A DNA stretch of 64,000 nt from Andeanibacterium sp036384795 (lineage in GTDB: Bacteria > Pseudomonadota > Alphaproteobacteria > Sphingomonadales > Sphingomonadaceae): contig DASVLP010000037.1 in NCBI GenBank assembly GCA_036384795.1, positions 124,001 through 188,000 on the forward strand, written 5' to 3'. A program made the position numbers and the translations under genes. The notes below the pieces were generated by a model. The model was not told the DNA's origin. It worked only from the letters and a program-made list of their open reading frames with translations, and ran no database searches. This document shows positions 54,591-63,608 of the stretch, piece after piece (position 1 is the stretch's first letter; every line of letters starts with the position of its first letter).

Positions 54591-55388
54591 TTATTTCTTG
54601 CCCTTCTTGGCTTTTTCCGCCTCGGCGCCGGGCCCCTTCCCTTGGGCCGTCTGCAACGCGAAAATGACCCGCATCATATCGAGCGAGAACAGATGGGCGA
54701 AGATCAGCGGCAGCAAGCCGTTCTTGGTCCACGTTTGGAGCTGTTCGGCGCTCAGCTCGCGCAATTTCTGTTCGTTGACCATCTTGAAGCCGCGGTAGAC
54801 GTAGGGCTGGGCGCCCTCCTTGGTTTCGGCCTGCTGGATCGTGACTTCGCCGTCCATCAGCAGGTCGTGCTGCTTGAGCTCCGCCACGAACGACTGGGTG
54901 CGCTGGCCGGCCAGTTCGAACTGCTCGCAGAACTGCATCACGTTGCGCACGAACTCGCCGGGCTGGTCGCCCTCGAACAGCGGGTCGCCCTGCTTGTATT
55001 CGCCGAGCACCGGCGAAGTCGGATCGAAGCACAGCGACATGTTGTCGCTATCCGGCTGGAGCTTGGCGAGAAGGAATGGATAGCGGCGGATATAGGCCGG
55101 CACATAGACGTCCGACGTGAAGCGCCCCTTGGCGTCGACGAACACGTTGATGCCTTCGTTGAGGCCGAGCAGCGCCAGCGGAACAGGATTGTCGCCGGCC
55201 GAGAAAATGATCGGATAATGGCGCTGGGCGGGCACGAATTCGTCGACCGTGACCGGCACCGCGTGTTGTCCGGCCAGCCATTCCGCGGTGTCGGCGGACT
55301 TGCTGCGCCAGGTGCCGTGATCGCGCGTGTTGAGCGGCATCAGGTCGTTGTAGAACAAAGGCAGGTTGTTGCTCGGCGCGCTGGCCAT
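54591..55388 (-). CDS. SapC family protein
   Basis: A 265-residue protein with the SapC pattern: PLFYNDLMPLNTRDHGTW, AVPVTVDEFVPAQRHYPIIFS, ALLGLNEGINVFVDAKG and VPAYIRRYPFLLAK. The C-terminal tail is Lys/Ala-rich. The name comes from an S-layer export component of Campylobacter, but the actual role in alphaproteobacteria is unknown and no S-layer gene is nearby. There is no signal peptide. The start was set at MASAPSNN; the frame is open 30 codons upstream. Confidence 0.88.
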   Translation of the reverse strand: MASAPSNNLPLFYNDLMPLNTRDHGTWRSKSADTAEWLAGQHAVPVTVDEFVPAQRHYPIIFSAGDNPVPLALLGLNEGINVFVDAKGRFTSDVYVPAYIRRYPFLLAKLQPDSDNMSLCFDPTSPVLGEYKQGDPLFEGDQPGEFVRNVMQFCEQFELAGQRTQSFVAELKQHDLLMDGEVTIQQAETKEGAQPYVYRGFKMVNEQKLRELSAEQLQTWTKNGLLPLIFAHLFSLDMMRVIFALQTAQGKGPGAEAEKAKKGKK

Positions 55389-55452
55389 GGAAATCCCTCT
55401 CCGAAGTCTCGATTGCAAGCGCGCGGTCCCCCGCGCGTTCGAAGCGGGCGCT

Positions 55453-56901
55453 TTAAGGCCTGTCCCACCCCGGCGCAAGCGGCACGAGCTTGCCCGGATT
55501 GAGCAGGCCGTGGGGGTCGAGCGCCTGCTTCACCGCGCGCATCATTCCCAACGCCACCGGGTCGCCCAGCCGGCCGAGTTCGTCGCGCTTCAACTGCCCG
55601 ATGCCGTGCTCGGCGCTGATCGACCCGCCCCATTGGGTCACCAGGTCGTGGACGAACGTGCTGATCGCCTTGCCTTCGCCCGCTTCCCATTTGCCGCGCT
55701 CGGCGCTGGTCGGGGCGAGCACGTGATAATGGACGTTGCCGTCGCCGAGGTGGCCGAAGGCGACCGCAGTGGTCCCGGGAAACCGCTGCTCGACCTGCGG
55801 CAGGGTTTGCTCGATGAACCCGGCCATCCGTTCCACCGGCACCGAGATGTCGTGCTGCATCGCCGGCCCCAGCTCGCGCTCGGCCGGGGCGATCGAATCG
55901 CGCAGGCGCCAGAAGTCCTCGGCCTGGCGCTCGTTGGCGGCGATCGTCGCGTCCTCGATCAGCCCGCGCTCGTGCGCCTCGACCAGCAGCGCCTCGGCAA
56001 GGGCCGGCAGCCGCTCGACCTGCTGTTCGTCGCCGACCAGCTCGATCAGGGCGTGCCATGCGTGATCGCCCGCCAGCGGAGAGCGCCCGCCAGGCAGATG
56101 CGCGAGCACCGCGGACAAGCTGTGCGCGGGGATCACCTCGAAGCCTTCGAGCGTGTCGCCCGCGATGCGTTCGGCCAGCAGCAGCAGCTCGCGCGCCGCC
56201 GCGATCGACCCGAGCCCCACCCACGCCACGCTGCGGCCGGCGATCTGCGGCAGCAGCCGGAGAGTCGCCGCGGTGACGATGCCGAGAGTGCCTTCGGAAC
56301 CGATCAGCAGCTGCTTGAGATCGAAGCCACGGTTGTCCTTCTTGAGCGGGATCAGGCTGTCGAAAACGCCGCCGTCGGCGAGGACCGCCTGGAGCCCGAG
56401 CACTTGCGCGCGCATCGAGCCGTGGCGCAGCACCTGGGTCCCGCCGGCGTTGGTCGAGATCAGCCCGCCGACCGTCGCCGAGCCTTTGCCGCCAAGGGTG
56501 AGGGGAAAGCGCATCCCCTGCGCTTCCACGGCTTCGTGCAGCGATTGGAGGATCACCCCGGCTTCGCAGGTCACCTGGCGAGCCTCGGCATCGACGTTGC
56601 GGATCGCGTTCATCCGCCGCAGCGACAGCACGATCTCGCGGCCGCTTTGATCGGGCGTCGCACCGCCGGACATCCCGCTGTTGCCCCCTTGCGGCACGAT
56701 CGCGATGCCGTGTGCGGCGCACAGCCGGACCAGCCCGGCGACTTCCTCGGTCGAAGCGGGCGAAGCCAACGCCAGTGCAGCGCCGGTGAAGCGGCCGCGC
56801 CAATCGGTCAGCCACGGCTCCATCAGCTCGGGATCGCGGGTGAAGCCGCGCGGGCCAAGCAGCCCGGCGGCTTGCTCGATAAAGGTTTCGGGGCTTTCCA
56901 T
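55453..56901 (-). CDS. FAD-binding oxidase, D-2-hydroxy acid dehydrogenase type (GlcD-like)
   Basis: A 482-residue flavoprotein oxidising a D-2-hydroxy acid such as D-lactate, glycolate or D-2-hydroxyglutarate. The PCMH-type FAD-binding region has PQGGNSGMSGGATPD near residue 70 and LGGKGSATVGGLISTNAGG near residue 137, then IGSEGTLGIVT. The C-terminal catalytic part has GHLGDGNVHYHV and SAEHGIGQLK, the metal and substrate residues. The family choice between these acids cannot be made from the sequence. It may form an operon with the SapC-family gene 64 bases downstream. Confidence 0.92.
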   Translation of the reverse strand: MESPETFIEQAAGLLGPRGFTRDPELMEPWLTDWRGRFTGAALALASPASTEEVAGLVRLCAAHGIAIVPQGGNSGMSGGATPDQSGREIVLSLRRMNAIRNVDAEARQVTCEAGVILQSLHEAVEAQGMRFPLTLGGKGSATVGGLISTNAGGTQVLRHGSMRAQVLGLQAVLADGGVFDSLIPLKKDNRGFDLKQLLIGSEGTLGIVTAATLRLLPQIAGRSVAWVGLGSIAAARELLLLAERIAGDTLEGFEVIPAHSLSAVLAHLPGGRSPLAGDHAWHALIELVGDEQQVERLPALAEALLVEAHERGLIEDATIAANERQAEDFWRLRDSIAPAERELGPAMQHDISVPVERMAGFIEQTLPQVEQRFPGTTAVAFGHLGDGNVHYHVLAPTSAERGKWEAGEGKAISTFVHDLVTQWGGSISAEHGIGQLKRDELGRLGDPVALGMMRAVKQALDPHGLLNPGKLVPLAPGWDRP

Positions 56902-57076
56902 CGCCCGCGCCTATGGCACACAAGCGGCGTCGCTCGCCAGCCCGGACGAGAGGCGGGGCGTGCGGCCACCCCCGGCTTGCAACTCCACTTCAGTGGGTTA
57001 AGCCGGTATTCAAGCTGTGGCCCTATGGAGGCGGGCTTGCCGGGAAGCACGGGGCCCCCGGCTGACGGATGCATGG

Positions 57077-57637
57077 ATGCACACATTCACCGCCTGGCTT
57101 GCGCCCATCGCCTTGCTGCTGCCGAACGCGGCGGCGAGCGAGCGTGCGGCGCTGACGCCCGACGGCGAGCAGGCGAGCGCCCCGGCGGGGCTGGATCCCG
57201 CCCGGCAACAACCGTTCGCGACGTTCTTCGATTCCTACCGGACGCCCTCGCAGGGCCAGGTCCGTGTCACCCAACGGGTTACCATTCGGATCACCGCACA
57301 TCGCCAGGAAGCCGCGCAGAACCTTTCCGCCGAACTCCCGCGCCCGCCGCTGCGGACTCGCCTCGAAGAGCACAAGATGGGCAAGTGCGTGGCGATCGGC
57401 GATATCGCCGCGGTCGATCCGGGCCCGGAAAACCGGCTGATCTTCTACATGCGCGACCGGACGCTCGTCAGCGCGGCGCTGGACAAGGAATGCAGCGCCC
57501 GCGAATTCTATTCCGGCTTTTATGTCGAGCGCACCGGCGACGGAAAGCTGTGCGTGAAGCGCGACAAGCTCCAATCGCGCGCGGGCGCGAGCTGCGAGCT
57601 CAAGCGATTGTCGCGCCTGGTCGCGGTGCAGGGCTGA
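57077..57637 (+). CDS. Exported protein of unknown function
   Basis: A 186-residue protein with a signal peptide at residues 1-21 (TAWLAPIALLLPNAAA). I recognise no family. The C-terminal half has three cysteines (GKCVAIG, KECSARE, KLCVKRD, with a fourth in SCELKRL) that could form two disulphides. A strand-rich segment, VRVTQRVTIRITAH, precedes them. The ATG at 57077 was preferred to one 60 bases upstream because it gives the signal peptide. Confidence 0.65.
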   Translation: MHTFTAWLAPIALLLPNAAASERAALTPDGEQASAPAGLDPARQQPFATFFDSYRTPSQGQVRVTQRVTIRITAHRQEAAQNLSAELPRPPLRTRLEEHKMGKCVAIGDIAAVDPGPENRLIFYMRDRTLVSAALDKECSAREFYSGFYVERTGDGKLCVKRDKLQSRAGASCELKRLSRLVAVQG

Positions 57638-57771
57638 CGGCGATTGATCCCCGCCGCGCCCCGGGCACTTCCTTGACTTTTGTCCGTTCATGCGCCTAGG
57701 GCGCGCGCTCGCGCGTCGTCGCGCTTGGCAAGGACCATTTGGTCTCTGTCCCCACCCGGATCTTACGCTTT

Positions 57772-59082
57772 ATGAAGTTTGCCGATCTCGGCCTGTCTGA
57801 CGGACTGCTCAAGGCGGTAGAGGCCGCCGGATACGAGACGCCTACGCCGATCCAGGCGCAGGCGATTCCCTCGGTGCTGATGATGCGTGACCTGATCGGC
57901 ATCGCCCAGACCGGCACCGGCAAGACCGCGAGCTTCGTACTGCCGATGATCGACATCCTCGACCACGGCCGGCGCCGGGCGCGCATGCCGCGTTCTTTGA
58001 TCCTCGAGCCGACCCGCGAGCTCGCCGCCCAGGTGGCCGAGAACTTCGAGAAGTACGGTCGCAACGCCGATCTCAAGATGGCGCTGCTGATCGGCGGGGT
58101 GCAGATGGGCGACCAGGTCAAGGCGCTCGACGAAGGCGTCGACGTGTTGATCGCCACGCCCGGCCGGCTGATGGACCTGTTCGAGCGCGGCAAGATCCTG
58201 CTCACCGGGTGCAACCTGCTGGTGATCGACGAAGCCGACCGGATGCTCGACATGGGCTTCATCCCGGATATCGAGACGATCTGCTCGAAGTTGCCGGCAA
58301 ACCGGCAGACGCTGCTGTTCTCGGCAACGATGCCGCCGCCGATCAAGAAGCTGGCGGACAAGTTTCTCACCAACCCGAAGTCGATCGAGGTCGCCCGGCC
58401 GGCAACCGCGGCAACCAACATCGCGCAGCACAAGGTCCTGGTTTCCTCGCGCCAGAAACGCGAGGTGCTGCTCGACCTGTTGCACACCGACGATGTGCGC
58501 ACCGCGATCATCTTCGCGAACCGCAAGACCACCGTACGCGATCTCGCCAAGAGCCTGAAGCGCGAGCGCTTTGCGGTCGGCGAGATCCACGGGGACATGG
58601 ACCAGGCGTCGCGCAACGCCGAGCTTCAGCGCTTCAAGGACGGCACGATCAACATCCTGTGCGCGTCCGACGTCGCGGCGCGCGGCCTCGACATCAAGGG
58701 CGTCAGCCACGTGTTCAACTACGACACGCCATGGCACCCAGACGATTACGTCCACCGCATCGGCCGCACCGGCCGCGCCGGCGCCACTGGCCGTGCGTTC
58801 ACCCTGGTCACGCCGGAAGACGCCGAGGCGATCGCGAACATCGAGAAGCTCACCGGCATGGAAATCCCGACGCTCGACCGGTCGGGCGGGAAAGGTGAAG
58901 CGCCGAAACCCGAAAAGAAGGCAGAGAAGGCTCGCAAAGACGAGCCTCGTCGCGCGCAAAAGCGCGACACGCCCAAGCCGGAAAAGCGCCGCGAACATCG
59001 CAAGCCGGAGCCGATGGACGAAGCCGACGACGACGGCTGGAATGGCCCGGTGCCGAGCTTCCTGAGTCTTTCGGCGGACTGA
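57772..59082 (+). CDS. DEAD-box RNA helicase, RhlE type
   Basis: A 436-residue RNA helicase. The motifs run in order: Q motif TPTPIQAQAIP near residue 25, Walker A AQTGTGKTAS near 48, PTRELAAQV, the DEAD box VIDEADRMLD, SAT in LLFSATMPPP, and RGLDIKGVSHVFNYD with HRIGRTGR in the second RecA domain. The C-terminal 60 residues are basic and disordered (KKAEKARKDEPRRAQKRD), as in RhlE/CsdA-type enzymes that help ribosome assembly. The start has no clear ribosome site. Confidence 0.93.
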   Translation: MKFADLGLSDGLLKAVEAAGYETPTPIQAQAIPSVLMMRDLIGIAQTGTGKTASFVLPMIDILDHGRRRARMPRSLILEPTRELAAQVAENFEKYGRNADLKMALLIGGVQMGDQVKALDEGVDVLIATPGRLMDLFERGKILLTGCNLLVIDEADRMLDMGFIPDIETICSKLPANRQTLLFSATMPPPIKKLADKFLTNPKSIEVARPATAATNIAQHKVLVSSRQKREVLLDLLHTDDVRTAIIFANRKTTVRDLAKSLKRERFAVGEIHGDMDQASRNAELQRFKDGTINILCASDVAARGLDIKGVSHVFNYDTPWHPDDYVHRIGRTGRAGATGRAFTLVTPEDAEAIANIEKLTGMEIPTLDRSGGKGEAPKPEKKAEKARKDEPRRAQKRDTPKPEKRREHRKPEPMDEADDDGWNGPVPSFLSLSAD

Positions 59083-59098
59083 CCAGGCGGCTAAGCCG

Positions 59099-59257
59099 CT
59101 AAAGATTTTTCTCGTTATCGCCGCCCTTGCGACCGGTGCGATCGCGCGCATCGCCGTGGTTCGGATCGCGCGATTCGTCCTTCTGGCGCTGCATGTTCGG
59201 GTTGCTGCTGCCGTGCTGCTCCTTGCGGCCCATCGTATTGCCGGTGTGCTGGGTCAT
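59099..59257 (-). CDS. Short hydrophilic stress-type protein, 52 residues
   Basis: A 52-residue protein, too short for most gene callers. It begins MTQHTGNTMGRKEQHG, continues with repeats rich in Asn, Gln, Arg and Asp (MQRQKDESRDPNHGDARDR) and ends RKGGDNEKNL. It is wholly hydrophilic and probably disordered. AAGGAGAG lies 7 bases upstream of the ATG. An EcfG-like promoter (GGAAA-N16-CGTT) is at 59280-59304. It converges on the RhlE gene, its stop 17 bases from that gene's end. Confidence 0.7.
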   Translation of the reverse strand: MTQHTGNTMGRKEQHGSSNPNMQRQKDESRDPNHGDARDRTGRKGGDNEKNL

Positions 59258-59279
59258 CGGTTCTCTCCTTCGCGAAGAG

Positions 59280-59304
59280 AACGGGTCAACGAAGCGAGGT
59301 TTCC
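59280..59304 (-). promoter_or_regulatory. EcfG-like promoter (one mismatch)
   Basis: On the minus strand GGAAA at 59300-59304 is followed after 16 bases by CGTT at 59280-59283. The consensus is GGAAC-N16/17-CGTT. It lies 23 bases before the 52-residue gene's start. Confidence 0.55.
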
Positions 59305-59344
59305 CGGCCCTTCCCGTCGCGCAGCGATAGGCAGGGTCGAGGCG

Positions 59345-61642
59345 TCAAACCGGCTGGACGAAGCTGTCGATCACGCGTTTGCGGCCGCTGGTGTCGAATT
59401 CGATCTCCAGCTTGTTGCCGTCTTGGCCGACCACTTCGCCATAACCGAACTTATCGTGAAACACGCGCGCGCCGATCGCGATGTCGCCGCGCGGCTTGGC
59501 GGCGTAGCTTGCCGCGCTGCGGCCGGGCTCGGCGAGACGCTTGGGGGTGGTGTCGTAGCCGGTGGAGAGCGCCCGCTGCCATCCCGGCCCGCGGTTCTGC
59601 GCGCGTTGCGGCCGGTCGCGCGCGAGGTGCGCGAACGGGTCGTCGCGCTCGCTCCAGTTGGCGCGCCAGAGCGAGGCTCCACCGGTAAGGGTGGTCTCCT
59701 CCTCGATGTGCGCCTTGGGCAGTTCGGCGATGAAGCGCGACGGGATCGAGCTGGTCCACTGGCCGTAGATCCGCCGGTTGGAGGCATGCAGAATCGTGCA
59801 GCGCCGCCGCGCGCGGGTGATCGCGACGTAGGCGAGGCGGCGTTCTTCCTCGAGGCTCGCGAGCCCTCCTTCGTCGAGCGCGCGCTGCGAAGGGAACACG
59901 CCTTCCTCCCAGCCCGGCAGGAACACGTTCTCGAACTCGAGCCCCTTGGCGGCGTGGATCGTCATGATGGTGACTTTCTCGCCGTCATCCGCCGCATCGT
60001 TCTCCATGATCAGGCTGACGTGCTCGAGGAAATCGCCGAGCGTCTCGTATTCCTCCATCGCGCGGCCGAGCTCGGTCAGGTTGTCGAGCCGGCCTGCCGA
60101 TTCCGCGCTGCGTTCGGCCTTGAGCATCGCGGTGTAGCCGGTCTCTTCGAGCACCGTGCGCAGCAGCTCGGCGGGTGAGACTTTGTCCGCCATCTCGCGC
60201 CAGTGCAGGAAATTCCGCATCAGCGCGGCGATGGTGCCGGCGGCGCGCTTGGGCAATTCGTCGCTGTCGGCAAGCTGGAGTGACGCGGCGGCGAGCGGCA
60301 GCCCGGTGGCGCGCGCATGGCGGTGCATCGCTTCGAGCGTCTTCGCGCCCAGGCCGCGCTTGGGCTGGTTGTAGATCCGCTCGAACGCGAGGTCGTCCTG
60401 CGGCTGCGCGATCACCCGCAGGTAGGCGAGGGCGTCGCGGATTTCGGCGCGCTCGTAGAACCGGAAGCCGCCGACGATCCGGTAGTTGAGCCCGATCTGG
60501 ATGAAGCGGTCCTCGAACTCGCGGGTCTGGTATTGCGCGCGCACCAGGATCGCGACGCCTTCCATCGACGCGCCTTCGCGCTCGAGCCGCTCGATCTCCT
60601 CGCCGACCCGGCGCGCTTCCTCGGGCCCGTCCCACACGCCGATCACGCGGACTTTGTCGCCGCCGTTGCGCTCGGTCCATAAAGTCTTCCCGAGCCGCTC
60701 GCTGTTGGTCGCGATCAGGCCAGAGGCGGCTCCGAGAATATCGGGCGTCGAGCGGTAGTTCTGCTCCAGCCGGATCACCTTCGCGCCGGGAAAATCCTTT
60801 TCGAACCGCAGGATATTGGCGATTTCTGCACCGCGCCATGAATAGATCGACTGATCGTCGTCGCCCACCACGCAGATGTTCTTGCGGGCCTGGGCAAGCA
60901 GCCGCAGCCATAGGTACTGCACCGCGTTGGTATCCTGGTACTCGTCGACCAGGATGTACTTGAAGCGCTGCTGGTACTGCTCGAGCACGTCGCGGTGCGC
61001 GCGGAAGATGTTCAGCATGTGCAGCATCAGGTCGCCGAAGTCGCACGCGTTGAGTGCCTTCAGTCGCGCCTGGTAGAGCTGGTAGAATTGCTGACCCTTG
61101 CCGTTGGCGTAAGCCTCGTTCTCCAGCGCGTCGAGGTCCGCGGGGTTGAGCCCGCGGTTCTTCCAGCGGTCGATCAGCCCGGCGAGCTGACGCGCGGGCC
61201 AGCGCTTCTCGTCGAGGTTCTGTTCGGCGATGATCTGCTTGAGCAGCCGCAACTGATCGTCGGTGTCGATGATCGTGTAGTTCGGCTGCAATCCCACCAG
61301 CTCGGCGTGGCGGCGCAGCATTCGCGCGCAGATCGAATGGAACGTGCCGAGCCAAGGCATCCCCTCGACCGCTTCGCCGATCAAATGCCCGACCCGCTCG
61401 CGCATTTCGCGCGCGGCCCGATTGGTGAAAGTCACGCACAGGATCTCGCTCGGCCAGGCGCGGCGCGTGGCGACCAGATGCGCGAGCCGGGCGGTCAGCG
61501 CGGCGGTCTTGCCGGTGCCGGCGCCCGCCAGCATCAGCACCGGCCCCTCGGTGGTGGTCACCGCCTGAACCTGCGGCGGGTTCAGCCCGCGCGCATAGGG
61601 CGGCGGCGCATCAGGCGGGGGAGGGGGGGAAAGATCGCTCAT
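59345..61642 (-). CDS. UvrD/PcrA-type DNA helicase
   Basis: A 765-residue superfamily 1A helicase acting in excision repair and on stalled replication forks. Motifs in order are GLNPPQVQAV (Q motif), AGAGTGKTAALTARLAHL (I), TFTNRAAREM (Ia), DEYQDTNAVQYLWLRLL (II), VVGDDDQSIYSWRGAE (III), IRLEQNYRSTPDIL (IV), TIHAAKGLEFENVFLPG (V) and VAITRARRR (VI). The last 80 residues hold the Tudor-like RNA-polymerase-binding domain (GARVFHDKFGYGEVVGQDGNKLEIEF). A perfect LexA site lies 8 bases before the start. Confidence 0.94.
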   Translation of the reverse strand: MSDLSPPPPPDAPPPYARGLNPPQVQAVTTTEGPVLMLAGAGTGKTAALTARLAHLVATRRAWPSEILCVTFTNRAAREMRERVGHLIGEAVEGMPWLGTFHSICARMLRRHAELVGLQPNYTIIDTDDQLRLLKQIIAEQNLDEKRWPARQLAGLIDRWKNRGLNPADLDALENEAYANGKGQQFYQLYQARLKALNACDFGDLMLHMLNIFRAHRDVLEQYQQRFKYILVDEYQDTNAVQYLWLRLLAQARKNICVVGDDDQSIYSWRGAEIANILRFEKDFPGAKVIRLEQNYRSTPDILGAASGLIATNSERLGKTLWTERNGGDKVRVIGVWDGPEEARRVGEEIERLEREGASMEGVAILVRAQYQTREFEDRFIQIGLNYRIVGGFRFYERAEIRDALAYLRVIAQPQDDLAFERIYNQPKRGLGAKTLEAMHRHARATGLPLAAASLQLADSDELPKRAAGTIAALMRNFLHWREMADKVSPAELLRTVLEETGYTAMLKAERSAESAGRLDNLTELGRAMEEYETLGDFLEHVSLIMENDAADDGEKVTIMTIHAAKGLEFENVFLPGWEEGVFPSQRALDEGGLASLEEERRLAYVAITRARRRCTILHASNRRIYGQWTSSIPSRFIAELPKAHIEEETTLTGGASLWRANWSERDDPFAHLARDRPQRAQNRGPGWQRALSTGYDTTPKRLAEPGRSAASYAAKPRGDIAIGARVFHDKFGYGEVVGQDGNKLEIEFDTSGRKRVIDSFVQPV

Positions 61643-61649
61643 CGCAGGT

Positions 61650-61664
61650 GAACAACTAGGGAAC
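61650..61664 (-). promoter_or_regulatory. LexA (SOS) operator of the uvrD-like gene
   Basis: Read on the minus strand the site is a perfect GTTC-N7-GTTC, ending 8 bases before the ATG. So close a site leaves little room for a leader, so transcription may start close to or at the start codon. The site is well separated from the EcfG promoter of the opposite gene. Confidence 0.8.
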
Positions 61665-61737
61665 GCGAGGGGAGGGCACAAGGTCCGCCACGGTCCCGGG
61701 TGCGACGACAGTCTGCCCTGTAGCGTCGACGAAATAC

Positions 61738-61763
61738 GGAACGAGTCGGCCACCAGCACCGTT
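61738..61763 (+). promoter_or_regulatory. EcfG-type general stress promoter
   Basis: GGAAC at 61738-61742 is followed after exactly 17 bases by CGTT at 61760-61763, 33 bases before the start of the secreted-protein gene at 61796. The match is perfect. Confidence 0.78.
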
Positions 61764-61795
61764 GAGGTGGCGGACGGCACGTGAGGAACGACGCA

Positions 61796-62209
61796 ATGCG
61801 CAATCTTCTTCTATCCACCGTCGCGGCCCTGTCGATCGCCGCAATTCCCGCAATCGCCGCCGCTCAGCAGCAAAGCGCCGATCCCGTTCCGCCCTCGTCG
61901 GTAGGTCCGAGCGCGGTTTCGAACGGCCAGGCCGATCAGTCGACCTCAGCCAGCACCGATGCCTCGACGGGCAATTCTGCCTCTTCGACATCCGCCACGT
62001 CTTCGGGCAGCGCCGACATCACCAGCGGCGCCGGTGCGAGCGTCGAGGCCCAGGGCGATGCGTCGACCCAGGCGATTGGTGCACCGCCGGCGACCTATCC
62101 GCTGTGCCGCGGGAACATCCAGGACGAATGCATCAATCCGCGCGAGGCCGGCAAGAATTTCGGCAACCGGCCGCTGAAGTACTGGCCCGGCAAGCCGGCC
62201 AGCGAATAA
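61796..62209 (+). CDS. Small secreted Ser/Thr-rich protein, stress-promoter driven
   Basis: A 137-residue exported protein. The signal peptide runs to about residue 23 (ending AIAAAQ). The mature part is strongly Ser/Thr/Ala/Gly-rich (low complexity to about residue 90), followed by a conserved-looking end ATYPLCRGNIQDECINPREAGKNFGNRPLKYWPG, with two cysteines. I do not know the function. The preceding in-frame GTG at 61781 is possible, but the ATG has GAGGAAC upstream. An EcfG promoter lies upstream and an intrinsic terminator downstream, so it is monocistronic. Confidence 0.75.
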   Translation: MRNLLLSTVAALSIAAIPAIAAAQQQSADPVPPSSVGPSAVSNGQADQSTSASTDASTGNSASSTSATSSGSADITSGAGASVEAQGDASTQAIGAPPATYPLCRGNIQDECINPREAGKNFGNRPLKYWPGKPASE

Positions 62210-62246
62210 ATTTCCCGCTCCAGTCCGCTTTGGCGGACGGTGAGGA

Positions 62247-62280
62247 GGCGGTCGCGCTCCGGCGCGGCCGCCTTTATTCT
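62247..62280 (+). terminator. Rho-independent terminator
   Basis: GGCGGTCGCGC (62247-62257) and GCGCGGCCGCC (62262-62272) pair with one wobble around a 4-base loop and are followed by TTTATTCT. It lies 38 bases after the stop of the secreted-protein gene. Confidence 0.8.
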
Positions 62281-62333
62281 TGCTCGCGGAAGGCAGGCGG
62301 CTAGACACGGCGCACATGGGAAGGGAGCGCGCC

Positions 62334-63608
62334 GTGGCATCGCCGATCAATGCAAACCTGCGTGTCCTGGCCGCTGCGATGGTCGGCACGTCGGTCGAGT
62401 TCTACGATTTCTACGTCTATGCGACCGCCGCCGCGCTGGTGTTTGGGCCGCTGTTCTTCCCCGCCACGAGCGCTTCGGCGCAACTGCTGCTGAGCCTGGC
62501 GAGCTTCGGCCTGGCATTCTTCGCGCGGCCGGTCGGGGCGATCGCGTTCGGTCATTTCGGCGACCGGCTGGGGCGCAAGTCGACCCTGGTGGTCTCGCTG
62601 ATGCTGATGGGTGCTTCGACCCTGCTGATCGCGTTCCTGCCTACCTATGCTCAGGTCGGCTGGGTCGCGCCGCTGCTGCTGTGCATCCTGCGCTTCGGAC
62701 AGGGCTTCGGCCTGGGCGGAGAATGGGGCGGCGCGGCGCTGCTGGCGGTCGAGAACGCGCCGAAGGGTTGGGAGGCGCGGTTCGGCTCTGCGCCGCAGTT
62801 CGGCGCGCCGATCGGGTTCCTCGCGGCCAACGGCCTGTTCCTGCTGCTCGGCATCGGCCTGTCGGACCGGGACTTCGCCGCCTGGGGCTGGCGTATTCCG
62901 TTCGTGCTGAGCGCGGTACTGGTGGCGCTCGGGCTGTGGATCCGGCTCAAGGTTTCCGAGACGCCGGCGTTCCGCGAAGCGCTCGAACAGGCGCCGCCGC
63001 CGGCGATCCCGCTCGGCGTGCTGCTGCGGCACCATTGGCCCGCGGTGATCGCCGGGGCGGCGGCGGTGATCTCGGCGTTTGCGATCTTCTACCTCTCGAC
63101 GGCGTTCGCGCTCGGCCACCTGACCACTGCGCGCGGGGTCCCGCGCGAGACGGCGCTTGCGCTGCAGCTCGGGGCCAACTGCTTCATGGCGCTGGGCATC
63201 TTGTGGTCGGGCGTGTGGTCGGACCGCACGAGCCCCCGGCGCGTGCTGATCTACGGCGCGGCGGGGACGGTTGCGCTGGGGGTGCTGTTCGGTCCCGCGC
63301 TGGGAGCAGGGACGCTGCTGACGGTGTTTCTGACGCTCAGCTTCGCGATGGTGGTGATGGGCCTTGTCTACGGACCGCTCGGCGCCTGGCTGCCGACGCT
63401 GTTCCCGGTGACGGTGCGCTACACCGGGGTGTCGGTCGCGTTCAATTGCGGCGGGATCATCGGCGGGGCGGTCGCTCCGGTCGCCGCGCAGTGGCTCAGC
63501 GGCATGGGCGGGATCGCGCTCGTCGGACTGTTCCTCTCGGTAGCCGGGCTGGTGACGTTGGCCGGGGTGCTGATGGGCAAGCTCGGGGGCCCCGCCGACG
63601 CCGTCTAG
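62334..63608 (+). CDS. MFS transporter, metabolite:H+ symporter (MHS) family
   Basis: A 424-residue inner-membrane transporter with about 12 spans. The MHS signature is present: GTSVEFYDFYVYATAAALVFGPLFFP at the start, FFARPVGAIAFGHFGDRLGRKSTLV between spans 2 and 3, and LRFGQGFGLGGEWGGAALLAVENAP. It probably imports an organic acid or osmolyte with protons. The GTG start was chosen because AAGGGAG lies 6 bases upstream; an ATG 18 bases earlier lacks one. The gene ends on the stop of the convergent rsmD gene. Confidence 0.9.
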   Translation: MASPINANLRVLAAAMVGTSVEFYDFYVYATAAALVFGPLFFPATSASAQLLLSLASFGLAFFARPVGAIAFGHFGDRLGRKSTLVVSLMLMGASTLLIAFLPTYAQVGWVAPLLLCILRFGQGFGLGGEWGGAALLAVENAPKGWEARFGSAPQFGAPIGFLAANGLFLLLGIGLSDRDFAAWGWRIPFVLSAVLVALGLWIRLKVSETPAFREALEQAPPPAIPLGVLLRHHWPAVIAGAAAVISAFAIFYLSTAFALGHLTTARGVPRETALALQLGANCFMALGILWSGVWSDRTSPRRVLIYGAAGTVALGVLFGPALGAGTLLTVFLTLSFAMVVMGLVYGPLGAWLPTLFPVTVRYTGVSVAFNCGGIIGGAVAPVAAQWLSGMGGIALVGLFLSVAGLVTLAGVLMGKLGGPADAV

